Shown: one piece after another, positions 7,739 to 16,667 of the stretch
Position numbering within the stretch: position 1 is the first letter of the stretch
How the letters are laid out: each line of letters begins with the position of its first letter
From: Myxococcales bacterium
GTDB taxonomy: Bacteria > Myxococcota > Myxococcia > Myxococcales > Myxococcaceae
Assembly: GCA_030681895.1 (NCBI GenBank)
Contig: JAUXRI010000012.1
Span: 1 to 64,000 of the forward strand
DNA: 64,000 bases
Direction of reading: 5' to 3'
The notes under the pieces: model-generated
Told to the model about the DNA's origin: nothing
The model's input: the letters and a program-made list of their open reading frames with translations, nothing else
Database searches by the model: none
Made by a program: the position numbers and the translations under genes

Positions 7739-10405
7739 ATGCACACTGGATACAAGGTTCTCGTCGTGGTCGCGGTGCTGCTCGGCGCGGCATGTGGAGG
7801 ACCTCCGGCGACGCAGGTCTGCGGGCCGACGAATTGTGATGGGTGCTGCGACGCTGCGGGCGCGTGTCAGGCCGGCGTCGTCGACTCCGCGTGCGGACGA
7901 AGCGGCGCCGCGTGCGCGAGTTGCTCGAGCGGTCTGGTGTGCTCCGTCGGCGCATGCACGCCACGGTTCTCGTCTGGCGGTGGGTCGGCGGTCGGGGGCG
8001 GGAGCGCAGGCGGCGCGGTCGGTGGTGGAGTTGCCGGCGGCGCGGTCGCTGGTGGCGCTGCAGGCGGCGCGGTCGCTGGTGGCGCTGCAGGTGGCGCGGT
8101 CGCTGGTGGTGCTGCAGGAGGCGCGGTCGCTGGCGGAAGTGCGGGAGGCGCGGTCGCAGGTGGTGCTGCAGGCGGCGCAACCGCTGGTGGGGCCGCAGGT
8201 GGCGCGGTCGCTGGTGGCGCTGCAGGTGGCGCGGTCGCTGGTGGCGCTGCAGGAGGCGCGGTCGCTGGTGGCGCTGCAGGTGGCGCGGTCGCTGGCGGAA
8301 GTGCGGGAGGCGCAGTCGCTGGTGGAAGTGCAGGCGGTGCAGTCGCTGGTGGCGCCGCAGGTGGCGCAGTCGCTGGCGGAAGTGCGGGTGGCGCAGTCGC
8401 TGGTGGAAGTGCGGGAGGCGCCGTCGGTGGTGGCGCTGCAGGCGGCGCAGTCGCTGGCGGAAGCGCCGGTGGCGCTGTTGGTGGCGGGAGCAGTGGCGGC
8501 GGCTCAGGCACGTGCGATCCGGTCTGCCCGGGTGGCTTCGCCTGCACCACCGGTGGCTTCTGCAGCGGCGGCAATCTCAGCGGGCTGATCCTCAACGTCC
8601 TCACGTTCCAGGCGACGGGCACCGTGTTGCTCAACGGCATGACCCCGACCTCGGCGTGCAGCTCGGCGGTGCGCGCGACGGTGCGCTTCACCGAGGCCGC
8701 GAAGGGCTACTCCTTCGCGTACGACGTGCCGTGTCCTCCAGGTGGAGGCGCGACTGGCGCACCATTCACCTTCTCGGGCGCCATCTACCCAGGCACGTAC
8801 CGCGTCACGGTGAGTGGCGGGTTCTCCAACATGCCCTCCCAGTCCTTCGTCGTGCATGAGGCGCTCCCCGTCACCGGCAACGTGAACCCGACGTTGAACG
8901 TGGTGACGCACCAGGCAGGCGGCACCGTGTTGCTCAACGGCATCAACCCGACCTCGGCGTGCAGCTCTGCGGTGCGCGCGACCGTGCGCTTCACGGACTC
9001 GGCGAAGGGCTACGCGTTTGCCTACGACGTGGCGTGTCCTCCAGGCGGCGGCGCGACGGGAGCGCCGTTCACCTTCAACGGTCCCATCTTCCCCGGGACC
9101 TATCGAGTCACCGTGAGCGGCGGGTTCTCGAACCTGCCCTCGCAGCCCTTCGTCATCTCGGAGTCGTTCCCCGTCGCGGGCGACGTGCTCGGGCAGACCC
9201 TCAACGTCGTCACCCACCAGGCCGGTGGCACCGTGCTGCTCAACGGCGCGAACCCGACCTCGGCGTGCAGCTCCGCGGTGCGCGCGACGGTGCGCTTCAC
9301 CGACTCGGCGAAGGGGTACACGTTTGCCTACGACGTGGCGTGTCCTCCGGGGGGCGGTGCGACGGGAGCACCGTTCACGTTCAGCGGCGCCATCTACCCG
9401 GGCACCTACCGCGTCACCGTCAGTGGCGGCTTCTCGAACCTGCCGTCGCAACCTTTCGTCATCTCGGAGTCGTTCTCCGTCACGGGCGACGTGCTCGGCC
9501 AGAGCCTCAACGTCGTCACGCATCAGGCTGGCGGAACCGTGTTGCTCAACGGCGCGAACCCGACGTCGGCGTGCAGCTCTGCGGTCCGCGCGACCGTGCG
9601 CTTCACCGACGCCCTGAAGGGCTATGCGTTTGCCTACGACGTCGCGTGCCCTCCCGGCGGTGGAGCGACTGGAGCGCCGTTCACCTTCAGCGGCGCCATC
9701 TACCCCGGCACGTATCGCGTCACCGTCAGCGGCGGCTTCTCGAACCTGCCGTCGCAGCCGTTCGTCATCAACGAAGCGTTCCCGGTGACGGGCGCCGTGC
9801 TCAATCAGGTGCTCGACGTCATCACGTTCCAGGCTGGTGGCACGGTCCTCCTCAACGGCGTGAACCCCACGTCGGCGTGCAGCTCGGCGGTGCGCGCGAC
9901 CGTGCGCTTCACCGACGACGTGAAGGGCTATGCCTTCGCGTACGACGTCGCGTGCCCTCCAGGCGGCGGCGCGACGGGAGCGCCCTTCACCTTCAGCGGC
10001 GCCATCTACCCGGGCACGTACCGCGTCACCGTCGGTGGTGGGTTCTCGAACCTGCCGTCCCAGCAGTACGTCGTCAGCACGGCCTTCCCCGTCGCGGGCA
10101 ACGTCCTCGCTCAGACGCTCAACGTCCTGACGGTACCGTCGTCGGGCTCGGTGCTGCTCAACGGCTTCAACCCGACGTCGGCGTGCAGCTCCGCGGTGCG
10201 CGCGACGGTGCGCTTCACCGACGCCGCGAAGGGCTACTCGTTCGCGTACGATGTCGCGTGTCCTCCCGGCGGCGGCGCGACGGGCGCGCCGTTCACCTTC
10301 AGCGGGCCGCTCTTCCCCGGCACCTACGTCGTCACCGTGACCGGCGGCTTCTCGAACCTGCCGTCGCAGCCATACCTCGCCATCTCGGCGCTCATCGTTC
10401 CCTGA
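7739..10405 (+). CDS. Repetitive surface lipoprotein: Gly/Ala-rich linker plus six 102-aa repeats
   Basis: 888 residues from the ATG at 7739. Residues 1-19 are a lipoprotein signal (VAVLLGAAC). A Cys-rich segment follows (residues 25-75, with NCDGCCDAAGAC). Residues about 80-257 are a low-complexity Gly/Ala/Val linker. A short Cys segment (CDPVCPGGFACTTGGFC) leads into six tandem domains starting near residues 285, 386, 488, 590, 692 and 794. Each domain has TVLLNG, NPTSACSSAVRATVRFTD, FAYDVACPPGGGATGAPFTF and PGTYRVTVSGGFSNLPSQ. Two conserved Cys per repeat suggest a disulfide in a beta-sandwich resembling a carboxypeptidase-regulatory fold. Probably displayed on the outer membrane, with the linker spanning surface layers. 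Ligand unknown; adhesion is an inference. Confidence 0.85.
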   Translation: MHTGYKVLVVVAVLLGAACGGPPATQVCGPTNCDGCCDAAGACQAGVVDSACGRSGAACASCSSGLVCSVGACTPRFSSGGGSAVGGGSAGGAVGGGVAGGAVAGGAAGGAVAGGAAGGAVAGGAAGGAVAGGSAGGAVAGGAAGGATAGGAAGGAVAGGAAGGAVAGGAAGGAVAGGAAGGAVAGGSAGGAVAGGSAGGAVAGGAAGGAVAGGSAGGAVAGGSAGGAVGGGAAGGAVAGGSAGGAVGGGSSGGGSGTCDPVCPGGFACTTGGFCSGGNLSGLILNVLTFQATGTVLLNGMTPTSACSSAVRATVRFTEAAKGYSFAYDVPCPPGGGATGAPFTFSGAIYPGTYRVTVSGGFSNMPSQSFVVHEALPVTGNVNPTLNVVTHQAGGTVLLNGINPTSACSSAVRATVRFTDSAKGYAFAYDVACPPGGGATGAPFTFNGPIFPGTYRVTVSGGFSNLPSQPFVISESFPVAGDVLGQTLNVVTHQAGGTVLLNGANPTSACSSAVRATVRFTDSAKGYTFAYDVACPPGGGATGAPFTFSGAIYPGTYRVTVSGGFSNLPSQPFVISESFSVTGDVLGQSLNVVTHQAGGTVLLNGANPTSACSSAVRATVRFTDALKGYAFAYDVACPPGGGATGAPFTFSGAIYPGTYRVTVSGGFSNLPSQPFVINEAFPVTGAVLNQVLDVITFQAGGTVLLNGVNPTSACSSAVRATVRFTDDVKGYAFAYDVACPPGGGATGAPFTFSGAIYPGTYRVTVGGGFSNLPSQQYVVSTAFPVAGNVLAQTLNVLTVPSSGSVLLNGFNPTSACSSAVRATVRFTDAAKGYSFAYDVACPPGGGATGAPFTFSGPLFPGTYVVTVTGGFSNLPSQPYLAISALIVP
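7976..8512 (+). repeat. 27-bp tandem repeat (9-aa unit) coding the Gly/Ala linker
   Basis: About 19-20 imperfect copies of a 27-bp unit encode a nine-residue GGAVAGGAA-like motif inside the 888-residue lipoprotein gene. Variant units carry GGSAGG or GGGSAG in place of GGAAGG. Units differ mainly at third codon positions and at the Ala/Ser switch, which points to expansion by replication slippage followed by drift. Unit number is likely to vary between strains and is a place where short-read assemblies can be wrong. Confidence 0.85.
8591..10402 (+). repeat. Six tandem ~306-bp repeats encoding 102-aa domains
   Basis: Repeat starts lie at 8591, 8894, 9200, 9506, 9812 and 10118: spacings of 303, 306, 306, 306 and 306 bases, with the last copy shortened to 285. 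The DNA itself is strongly conserved (for example the segment coding SACSSAVRATVRFT), more than protein selection alone would need, so recent duplication or gene conversion between copies is likely. Copies 2-4 are closest to each other at the protein level (LNVVTHQAGG), while copies 1, 5 and 6 vary at the start. Confidence 0.9.
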
Positions 10406-10442
10406 GTGACAGCGCCTGCGCGGACGACGACACTTCGGCCCC

Positions 10443-11798
10443 ATGCGTTGGCTCGCCGTCGCGCTCCTCGTCTCGTGCACGCCGGTTCCACCGCCGGCGC
10501 CGAAGACGTTCTCGGTGCGTGACGGGTTCATTCGCGATCCTGAAGGCCGGGCCGTCATCCTCCGCGGCGTGAACGTGAGCGGCAAACACAAGGGGCCGCC
10601 GTACTTCGATTTCCACGAGGCGCCCGACTTCGCGCGGCTGCGTGACGTGTGGGGCTTCAACGCGGTGCGCTTCCTCGTCTCGTGGAGCGCCATCGAGCCC
10701 CGCCGCGGCGAGTACGACGCGAGCTACCTCGCCGAGTTGAAGCGTCGCGTGTCCCTCGCCACCGGTGCCGGGTTGCTCGTCTTCATCGACATGCACCAGG
10801 ACCTTTACGGAGAGGGCTTCGTCGGCGCGAACGGGGCTCCTCGGTGGACGTGCGACGAGAAGAACTACGCCGCGTACCGGCCGGTGACGCCATGGTTCTT
10901 GAACGCGCTCTCGGCGCAGGTCATCGCGTGCGTCGACGGTTTCTGGAGCAGCGCCGACTTGAAGTCCCGCTACGTGCAGGCGTGGCGACAGGTGGCCATC
11001 GCGTTGAAGGACGACGTCGGCGTCATCGGCGTCGACCCGATGAACGAGCCGCCGTGGGGCTCGATGCCGAACGACGTGTTCGAGAAGACGCGCCTGGCGC
11101 CGCTGTACCGTGAGGTGCTCGCGCAGGTGCGTGCGGAGCGGCCAGACTGGATTGGGTTTCTCGAGCCCGCCGCGAGCCGCAACCTCGGCCTGCCCACCGC
11201 CTTGCCGCGCTTCACCGAGCCGAACGTCGTCTACGCGCCGCATGCGTACGACCCCGACGCAGAGCGGGGGCTGGGGTTCAAGCCGGAGCGCCGTGCCGCG
11301 ATCCTCGAGAACGCGCGGGCCCTGAAAGCCGAAGCCGACGCCCTCGGCGCAGCCCTCGTCATCGGAGAGTTCGGCGGCAACGCGAGCCACCCAGGCATCG
11401 TCGAGTACATGGACGCGCAGTACGCCTCGCACGGCGCGGTCGCGGCGGGCGCGATGTACTGGGAAGACACGAGAGAAGACGACGGCTACGGCCTCGAGCA
11501 GGCCGACGGCGGCCTCAAGCCGGCGCTCGAGCGTGGCGTGGTGCGCCCCTTCCCCGAGCGCGTCGCCGGCACACCCGGCGCGTACGCCTTCGACGACGCG
11601 ACGCAGACGCTCACGTTCTCGTTCGAAGCCGACTCCACCGCGCGCGGCCCCACGGTGCTCTCGCTGCCCGCCTCGTGGCGCGGCCTCGACGTGACGTGCA
11701 CGGGGGGCGTGTGGACGCGCGAAGGCCGCGCCGTCGTCGTCTCGACGAGCACTGGCGCGTCGACGGTCTCTCTTTCGCTGCGCCGTCTGCCCGAGTGA
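10443..11798 (+). CDS. Endoglycoceramidase-like GH5 lipoprotein
   Basis: 451 residues with a short lipoprotein signal (MRWLAVALLVSC). The rest is a GH5 (alpha/beta)8 barrel of the endoglycosylceramidase type, followed by a C-terminal beta domain (from about residue 365). Marks are ILRGVNVSGKHKG near 40, VRFLVSWSAIEPRRGEYD near 75, VFIDMHQDLYGEGF near 113, the acid/base E202 in GVDPMNEPPWGS and the nucleophile E309 in LVIGEFGGNAS. Known members release the intact glycan from glycosphingolipids. The location would be the cell surface or periplasm, so the substrate could be host, prey or self glycolipid. Its stop overlaps the start of the next gene (GTGA), coupling it to a membrane glycosyltransferase-like protein. 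Confidence 0.85.
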   Translation: MRWLAVALLVSCTPVPPPAPKTFSVRDGFIRDPEGRAVILRGVNVSGKHKGPPYFDFHEAPDFARLRDVWGFNAVRFLVSWSAIEPRRGEYDASYLAELKRRVSLATGAGLLVFIDMHQDLYGEGFVGANGAPRWTCDEKNYAAYRPVTPWFLNALSAQVIACVDGFWSSADLKSRYVQAWRQVAIALKDDVGVIGVDPMNEPPWGSMPNDVFEKTRLAPLYREVLAQVRAERPDWIGFLEPAASRNLGLPTALPRFTEPNVVYAPHAYDPDAERGLGFKPERRAAILENARALKAEADALGAALVIGEFGGNASHPGIVEYMDAQYASHGAVAAGAMYWEDTREDDGYGLEQADGGLKPALERGVVRPFPERVAGTPGAYAFDDATQTLTFSFEADSTARGPTVLSLPASWRGLDVTCTGGVWTREGRAVVVSTSTGASTVSLSLRRLPE

Positions 11799-14065
11799 GC
11801 GCTCGACGGCACGTGGGGCTCGCGCTGGTCCTGGCGGTTGCTGCCGCGTGGCTGGCCTCGCGCTTCATCGCCGTCGACCCACTCCGTGACTGGGTGCTGC
11901 CTCGACTGCTCGCGAGCGGAGCGTGCGCGGTCGTGCTGGGGCTCGGGTGCGTGTTGGCGGGTCGACGGGTGCTCCGCTGGTTGCTGCCGGACGAGGTCAT
12001 CGACGGTGAGCTGGCGATCTCGTTCGCGCTCGGGCTGTTGGTGTTCTTCCTGATGGTCTTCGCGTGCGGCGTCTTGCACGTCTTCGGCACGGCGTTCTTC
12101 ATCGTGTCGGTCGCTGGGCTCTTCGCGGTCGGGCTCTGGAAGCAATCGGTGCCGTCACTTCCGAGTTTCGTCGTGCCGACGTCGGGCCCTGAGCTCGTGC
12201 TCTTCGTCGCGGGCGTCCTCGCGTGTGTGGTGGCGGCGCTGCCGGTGCTGGCGCTCGACAACCTCTCGTACGATGCGCGCTGGTACCACCTCGGGCTCGC
12301 CGAGCAGTACGCAGTCGCTGGTGGGCTGGTCGACTTCAAGGAAGGCCTCGTGCAGGCGAGCGTGAGCCACCTCACCTCATGGCTCGATGCGTGGGCGTTT
12401 CAACTGCCCGGCACGCTCTTCGACCGGTTGATGTTGACGCGATGGATCGAGGTGATGGTCCTGGTCGCGACGCTGACGGGCCTTCCTGCGCTCGCGCGAA
12501 CGCTGAGCCCTGAGCAGGGGCCGCAGCACCTCGCGTGGGTCGCGTTCTTCCTCTTCCCGTCCATCTACGTCTACGACACCGGGTTGCTCGGCGGCGCCGA
12601 CCACGTCTGCGCGGCGTTCGTGATTCCGGCGTGGCTCGCGCTGGTGCGCTTCTGGAAGCAGCCTGACGTGAAGAGCGGCCTCCTGGTCGCGGCGCCCATC
12701 GCTGGCCTCGCGCTCACCAAGTACACCGCCGTCATCCTCGTGGTGCCGGTCGCGCTGGGCGTGGTGGTGGCCGCCGCTCGGAGCCGCGAGCGTCGGGCCG
12801 CGTGGCTGGGCCTGGGCTCGTGCGTCGGTGCGGGGCTCGTCCTCACCGCGCCCCAGTGGCTGACGAACTTCGTGCTGCACGGGAGCCCCGTCTACCCGGC
12901 CCTGTGCGGCCACCTCGCCTGCACGCCGTGGACGCCGAACGCTGCAGCGTGGGTGCTTCGGTACGTCACCGAGGCCGTCGACCTCGATGCACAGCCGCAG
13001 TCGGTCGGCGGCGCGATGACGGCCCTGGTCGACTACTCGTGGGGCCGATACACGTTCCTCGACTTTCACGGCGCGCGCCCCGTCTTCGGCTCACTCTTCA
13101 CGCTGTGTCTGCCGGCGCTGCTGTTCCTCCGCGGCTCGAGGAAGGTGTGGGCGCTGGTGCTCGCGCTGCACGCGTCGCTGCTCCTCTGGTACCTGTTCGC
13201 CCACCAGGAGCGTTACCTCGTGCCGCTCGTCCCACTCATGGCCGGCGTCGTGGCGGTGACGTTCTCACTGGCGTGGGCACAGGGGACGCCGCTCGTGCGC
13301 GGGCTGGTGCTCATGCTCGTCGCGGTGCAGCTCGCGGGCACCGCCGATGTGCCGTTCCTCCCGACGCATCGCGCGCATGGAGAGTCGCCGCTCGCCCGCG
13401 CCGTGCACGGGTTGGGTGCCGGCTTCACGCACACGCGCGAGGAACAGCTCCGCGATTTTCGCGTGTTCGAGACAGTGGGAGCCGCGCTGCCTGCCGATGC
13501 GCTGGTGTTGCTGCACCGGAACTTCCTGCACCTCGGCATCGGACGACGCGTGATGACCGACACCGTGCCGCACACGCTGGGCCTCGACTACGCGACCCTC
13601 GGCACGCCGCGGGCGGTGCGCGATCGGCTCGCCTCGCTGGGAGTCACCCACGTCGGCACCAGCGAGGTGACTGATCAAGACAGCCTCGGCGCCGAGCTGC
13701 TCTTCCGCGCCTTCGTCGTGCTGGGCACGAGGCCGCTGCAGGCCGTCTCGGGGTGGCGACTGTCGACAGTCGAAGCCACGGTCTCGGAGACGCCGGCCCC
13801 CTTCGTCCTCGTCGCGGGCTGCGGGAAGCCGCTCTCCGACGGGCTCTACACGCTCAGTCAGCTCAGCACTCCGTGGCCTGCAGCCGGGCTCGCGATCGAG
13901 TGGCCAGCACCCCAGACGCCGGGCGCCTTACCGGAGTTGATCGATCGCGCCGGCTACGTGGTGGTGGACCCGCGCTGTGCAACGGCGCCGGACCCATCGA
14001 TCTTCGAGACACTCGGCACTCGCGACGGCCTGTCGCTCTTCCTGCGACGAGGGCCCGCGAAGTGA
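11795..14065 (+). CDS. GT-C-like multi-spanning membrane protein (756 aa)
   Basis: The start is a GTG at 11795 overlapping the previous TGA. About eleven to thirteen hydrophobic helices fill residues 8-530, followed by a soluble C-terminal part (about 550-756) with alternating strands and helices. The first large loop carries LDNLSYDARWYHLGLAEQYA, which resembles the acidic catalytic loop of GT-C glycosyltransferases such as ArnT/PMT-type enzymes that use lipid-linked sugars. LGGADHVCAAF and LTKYTAVILV are further GT-C-like segments. It probably transfers a sugar at the outer face of the inner membrane; donor and acceptor are unknown. Coupling to a glycolipid hydrolase suggests a shared glycolipid role, which is an inference. 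Confidence 0.75.
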   Translation: MSARRHVGLALVLAVAAAWLASRFIAVDPLRDWVLPRLLASGACAVVLGLGCVLAGRRVLRWLLPDEVIDGELAISFALGLLVFFLMVFACGVLHVFGTAFFIVSVAGLFAVGLWKQSVPSLPSFVVPTSGPELVLFVAGVLACVVAALPVLALDNLSYDARWYHLGLAEQYAVAGGLVDFKEGLVQASVSHLTSWLDAWAFQLPGTLFDRLMLTRWIEVMVLVATLTGLPALARTLSPEQGPQHLAWVAFFLFPSIYVYDTGLLGGADHVCAAFVIPAWLALVRFWKQPDVKSGLLVAAPIAGLALTKYTAVILVVPVALGVVVAAARSRERRAAWLGLGSCVGAGLVLTAPQWLTNFVLHGSPVYPALCGHLACTPWTPNAAAWVLRYVTEAVDLDAQPQSVGGAMTALVDYSWGRYTFLDFHGARPVFGSLFTLCLPALLFLRGSRKVWALVLALHASLLLWYLFAHQERYLVPLVPLMAGVVAVTFSLAWAQGTPLVRGLVLMLVAVQLAGTADVPFLPTHRAHGESPLARAVHGLGAGFTHTREEQLRDFRVFETVGAALPADALVLLHRNFLHLGIGRRVMTDTVPHTLGLDYATLGTPRAVRDRLASLGVTHVGTSEVTDQDSLGAELLFRAFVVLGTRPLQAVSGWRLSTVEATVSETPAPFVLVAGCGKPLSDGLYTLSQLSTPWPAAGLAIEWPAPQTPGALPELIDRAGYVVVDPRCATAPDPSIFETLGTRDGLSLFLRRGPAK

Positions 14066-14069
14066 GGCG

Positions 14070-14786
14070 TCAGAAGCTCTGGTTCGCGAAGTGAAAGAGC
14101 ACCCAGGTCGGCGCGGCCGAGGTCGGGTTCAGCACCAGCGCGCCATCGGTGTTCGAGCCGTTGCGATGAATCTTGTGGGCGCTCGCTGCGAAGCTGCCGC
14201 CAGAGCTCGTCGCGTACACCGCGATGGGCGCGCCGACCTCGACGAGCTCGTACACCCGCTGAGCCGCCTGCTGCAGCGCGAGCGCCTCCCACCCTCCGTC
14301 GGAGTGCACGCCGAGCTGGGTCGGGTAGTCGAGCGCGAGGCCCGGGTGCCAGCCGAGCGCGAACGCGGGTGAGGGGAGCGGCGCCGTCACCTCGCGAAGC
14401 CGGATGCGTGGGTCTCCGAAGCTCGACTCGACGTTGATGACCATGCGGTGCACGCCGCCGTCGAAGGAGACCTGCACGACGACGTGGTCGCTGTTCGGGA
14501 GCGCGCAGCCAGGGTCTCCCGGCGGCACCACCGCGACGACGGTTCCGTCGATGCGCCCGAACGCGTTGGTGAGCACGGCTCCGAACGTCGACGCGCAGGC
14601 GGCTTGTTTCCTCACACCCGCGTCGAGCCCGCCGTCGACCGTGCCCGCGTCGGAGCTCCCCGCGTCCACCAGGGTTCCAGCATCGACGGAGGCGCCCGCG
14701 TCATCTTCCGGCCCCGCGTCGCTCGAGGGGACGACGCCACTGCAGGCCGACGACGCGACGACGACCACGACGAGGAGCGCTCGCAT
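14070..14786 (-). CDS. Asp-Ala-Gly-rich lipoprotein (238 aa)
   Basis: The ATG at 14786 starts a lipoprotein signal (MRALLVVVVVASSAC); upstream in-frame codons are of poor quality. Residues about 22-60 are a linker of DAG-type repeats (SSDAGPEDDAGASVDAG). The folded part from residue 62 has strands such as DGTVVAVVPPGDPGC and DHVVVQVSFDGGVHRMVINV and a C-terminal WVLFHFANQSF. The style, Asp-Ala-Gly linker then a small domain, is common for surface lipoproteins of this group. No domain family recognised. It is convergent with the GT-C-like gene (4-base gap) and divergent from hflX. Confidence 0.75.
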   Translation of the reverse strand: MRALLVVVVVASSACSGVVPSSDAGPEDDAGASVDAGTLVDAGSSDAGTVDGGLDAGVRKQAACASTFGAVLTNAFGRIDGTVVAVVPPGDPGCALPNSDHVVVQVSFDGGVHRMVINVESSFGDPRIRLREVTAPLPSPAFALGWHPGLALDYPTQLGVHSDGGWEALALQQAAQRVYELVEVGAPIAVYATSSGGSFAASAHKIHRNGSNTDGALVLNPTSAAPTWVLFHFANQSF

Positions 14787-14978
14787 GTAGAGCGCTTCGC
14801 ACGCGGCGCGAACGAGGTCCACCCTGCGCACCGTCCGGTCAGCAACGCGACTCGCGCCCGTCAGCAGCACCGCCATGGTGATGCCGCGCGTCTGACGCCC
14901 ACTGCCGTTCCACCGACGCGCCCACCCTGATGGTTGCCGCGAGCAGCCCGCGACGCTATCGCCTCATCACACGGTCAC

Positions 14979-16661
14979 ATGAACGAACCCACCGGCAACA
15001 CCCTGGGCCTCAAGCCCAGCGAGCTCAAACACCTGCGCAACACGTTTCGGCGCCGCGTCTCTCCCCACGACATCGTGAGCGCCGAGCTCGCCCGCCACCT
15101 CACCGAGTTCAGCCACGAGACGAACCGGCAGGTCGGCGTGCTGCTCTCGCGCAAAGGCGAGGTGGAGCACGTCATCGTCGGCAACGCGCACAAGCTCGAG
15201 CTGCCTGACATCGGCCGCACGCGCGCGGGCCAGGTGCGCCTGCGTGGCCTGCGCCTCGTGCACACGCACCTCAAGTCCGAGGAACTCACCCGAGACGATC
15301 TCACCGACCTCGCGCTGCTGCGGCTCGACCTCGTCGCGGCCATCGGCGTGCAGGCTGACGGCGAGCCCGGCGTGCTGCACTACGGCCACCTGTTGCCTGA
15401 GAACCGTGACGGCACCTTGTGGCGAACCGAGTCGCTGCGCTCGGTGTTCGACGACCAACCCGACTTCGCGGCGACGGTGGAAGCACTGGAGGACGAGCTC
15501 GCCTCGAAGGCCACGGCGCGGCGCATCGGCGATCGTGAACGCGCGGTGCTGGTGGCCGTGTGTCTCGATGGGAAACGCGCCGACTCCGAAGCGTCACTGA
15601 CTGAAATGAAGGAGCTCGCGCGCACGGCTGGCGTCGAGGTGGTGGACGAGCTGCTCCAGGTGCGCAGACAGGCCGACCCGAAGTACCTCATCGGGCGCGG
15701 CAAGCTCGACGAGCTCAACCTGCGCTCCATGCAGCTGCACGGCGACGTGCTCATCCTCGACAAGGACCTCTCGCCCAGTCAGGCGCGCGGCATCAGCGAA
15801 GCGACCAGCATGAAGGTGCTCGACCGCACCCAGCTCATCCTCGACATCTTCGCGCAGCGGGCCCAGAGCGCCGAAGGCAAGCTGCAGGTCGAGCTCGCGC
15901 AGCTCAAGTACCTGATGCCGAGGCTCGTCGGCGCCAACGAGTCGATGTCACGCCTGATGGGTGGTGGCGTCGGTGGCCGTGGGCCGGGTGAGACGAAGCT
16001 CGAGATCGATCGCCGTCGCGTGCGCGACCGCATCACCATGCTGGAGCGCAAGCTCGACCAGCTCTCGGGCGACCGTCGCACCCGCCGCCGTCAGCGCAGC
16101 CGCCGCGAGCTGCCCATCATCTCCATCGTCGGGTACACCAACGCCGGCAAGTCGACGTTGCTCAACGCGCTCACGAAGTCAGACGTGCTCGCCGAGGACA
16201 AGCTCTTCGCGACGCTCGACCCGACCAGCCGGCGCTTGCGGTTCCCCAGAGAGCACGAGGTCATCATCACCGACACGGTGGGCTTCATTCGTGACCTCCC
16301 GAAGGACCTGGTGGCGGCGTTTCGCGCGACGCTCGAGGAGCTCGGCGACGCGTCGTTGCTCCTGCACGTCATCGACGCGGCGGACCCTGCGCGCGACGCG
16401 CAAGTGGAAGCGGTCGAGAAGATCCTGGGCTCGCTCGACCTCGGCGACCGGCCGCGCCTCAAGGTGTGGAACAAGGCCGACCGGCTCCCGCCGGAGCAGG
16501 TGGAGCAGCTCGTTCGGTCACACGGCGGGGTCGCGGTGAGCGCGGTGACGCGGTTCGGCTTCGACACGCTGCTCGAGAAGGCCGAGACGACGCTGTTCGC
16601 CGAGGGGCATGCCGAGAAGGCCGAGGCGCTCCACGCCGCGATGCACGAGCCCACTGCGTGA
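14979..16661 (+). CDS. hflX: Ribosome-associated GTPase HflX, long form
   Basis: A GTPase that binds the 50S subunit and splits or rescues stalled ribosomes. GTPase motifs are clear: GYTNAGKST (P-loop), [13 protein letters not shown] (G3), NKAD (G4), and the family signature [16 protein letters not shown] just before the G domain. The HflX N-terminal domain spans about residues 185-360 ([26 protein letters not shown]). At 560 residues it is about 130 longer than E. coli HflX because of an extra N-terminal region (1-165) with [10 protein letters not shown] and [15 protein letters not shown]. The ATG at 14979 is supported by conserved-looking sequence directly after it. It is convergent with a kinase gene 6 bases away. 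Confidence 0.95.
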   Translation: MNEPTGNTLGLKPSELKHLRNTFRRRVSPHDIVSAELARHLTEFSHETNRQVGVLLSRKGEVEHVIVGNAHKLELPDIGRTRAGQVRLRGLRLVHTHLKSEELTRDDLTDLALLRLDLVAAIGVQADGEPGVLHYGHLLPENRDGTLWRTESLRSVFDDQPDFAATVEALEDELASKATARRIGDRERAVLVAVCLDGKRADSEASLTEMKELARTAGVEVVDELLQVRRQADPKYLIGRGKLDELNLRSMQLHGDVLILDKDLSPSQARGISEATSMKVLDRTQLILDIFAQRAQSAEGKLQVELAQLKYLMPRLVGANESMSRLMGGGVGGRGPGETKLEIDRRRVRDRITMLERKLDQLSGDRRTRRRQRSRRELPIISIVGYTNAGKSTLLNALTKSDVLAEDKLFATLDPTSRRLRFPREHEVIITDTVGFIRDLPKDLVAAFRATLEELGDASLLLHVIDAADPARDAQVEAVEKILGSLDLGDRPRLKVWNKADRLPPEQVEQLVRSHGGVAVSAVTRFGFDTLLEKAETTLFAEGHAEKAEALHAAMHEPTA

Positions 16662-16667
16662 TGGGCC

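Noticed and set aside
7976-8512. Regular repeats considered as a CRISPR array
   Set aside because: Units are 27 bp with no spacers and code an in-frame Gly/Ala linker.
8504-10693. A 729-codon antisense frame over the six repeats
   Set aside because: It repeats only because the sense gene repeats; the sense frame has a lipoprotein signal and folded domains.
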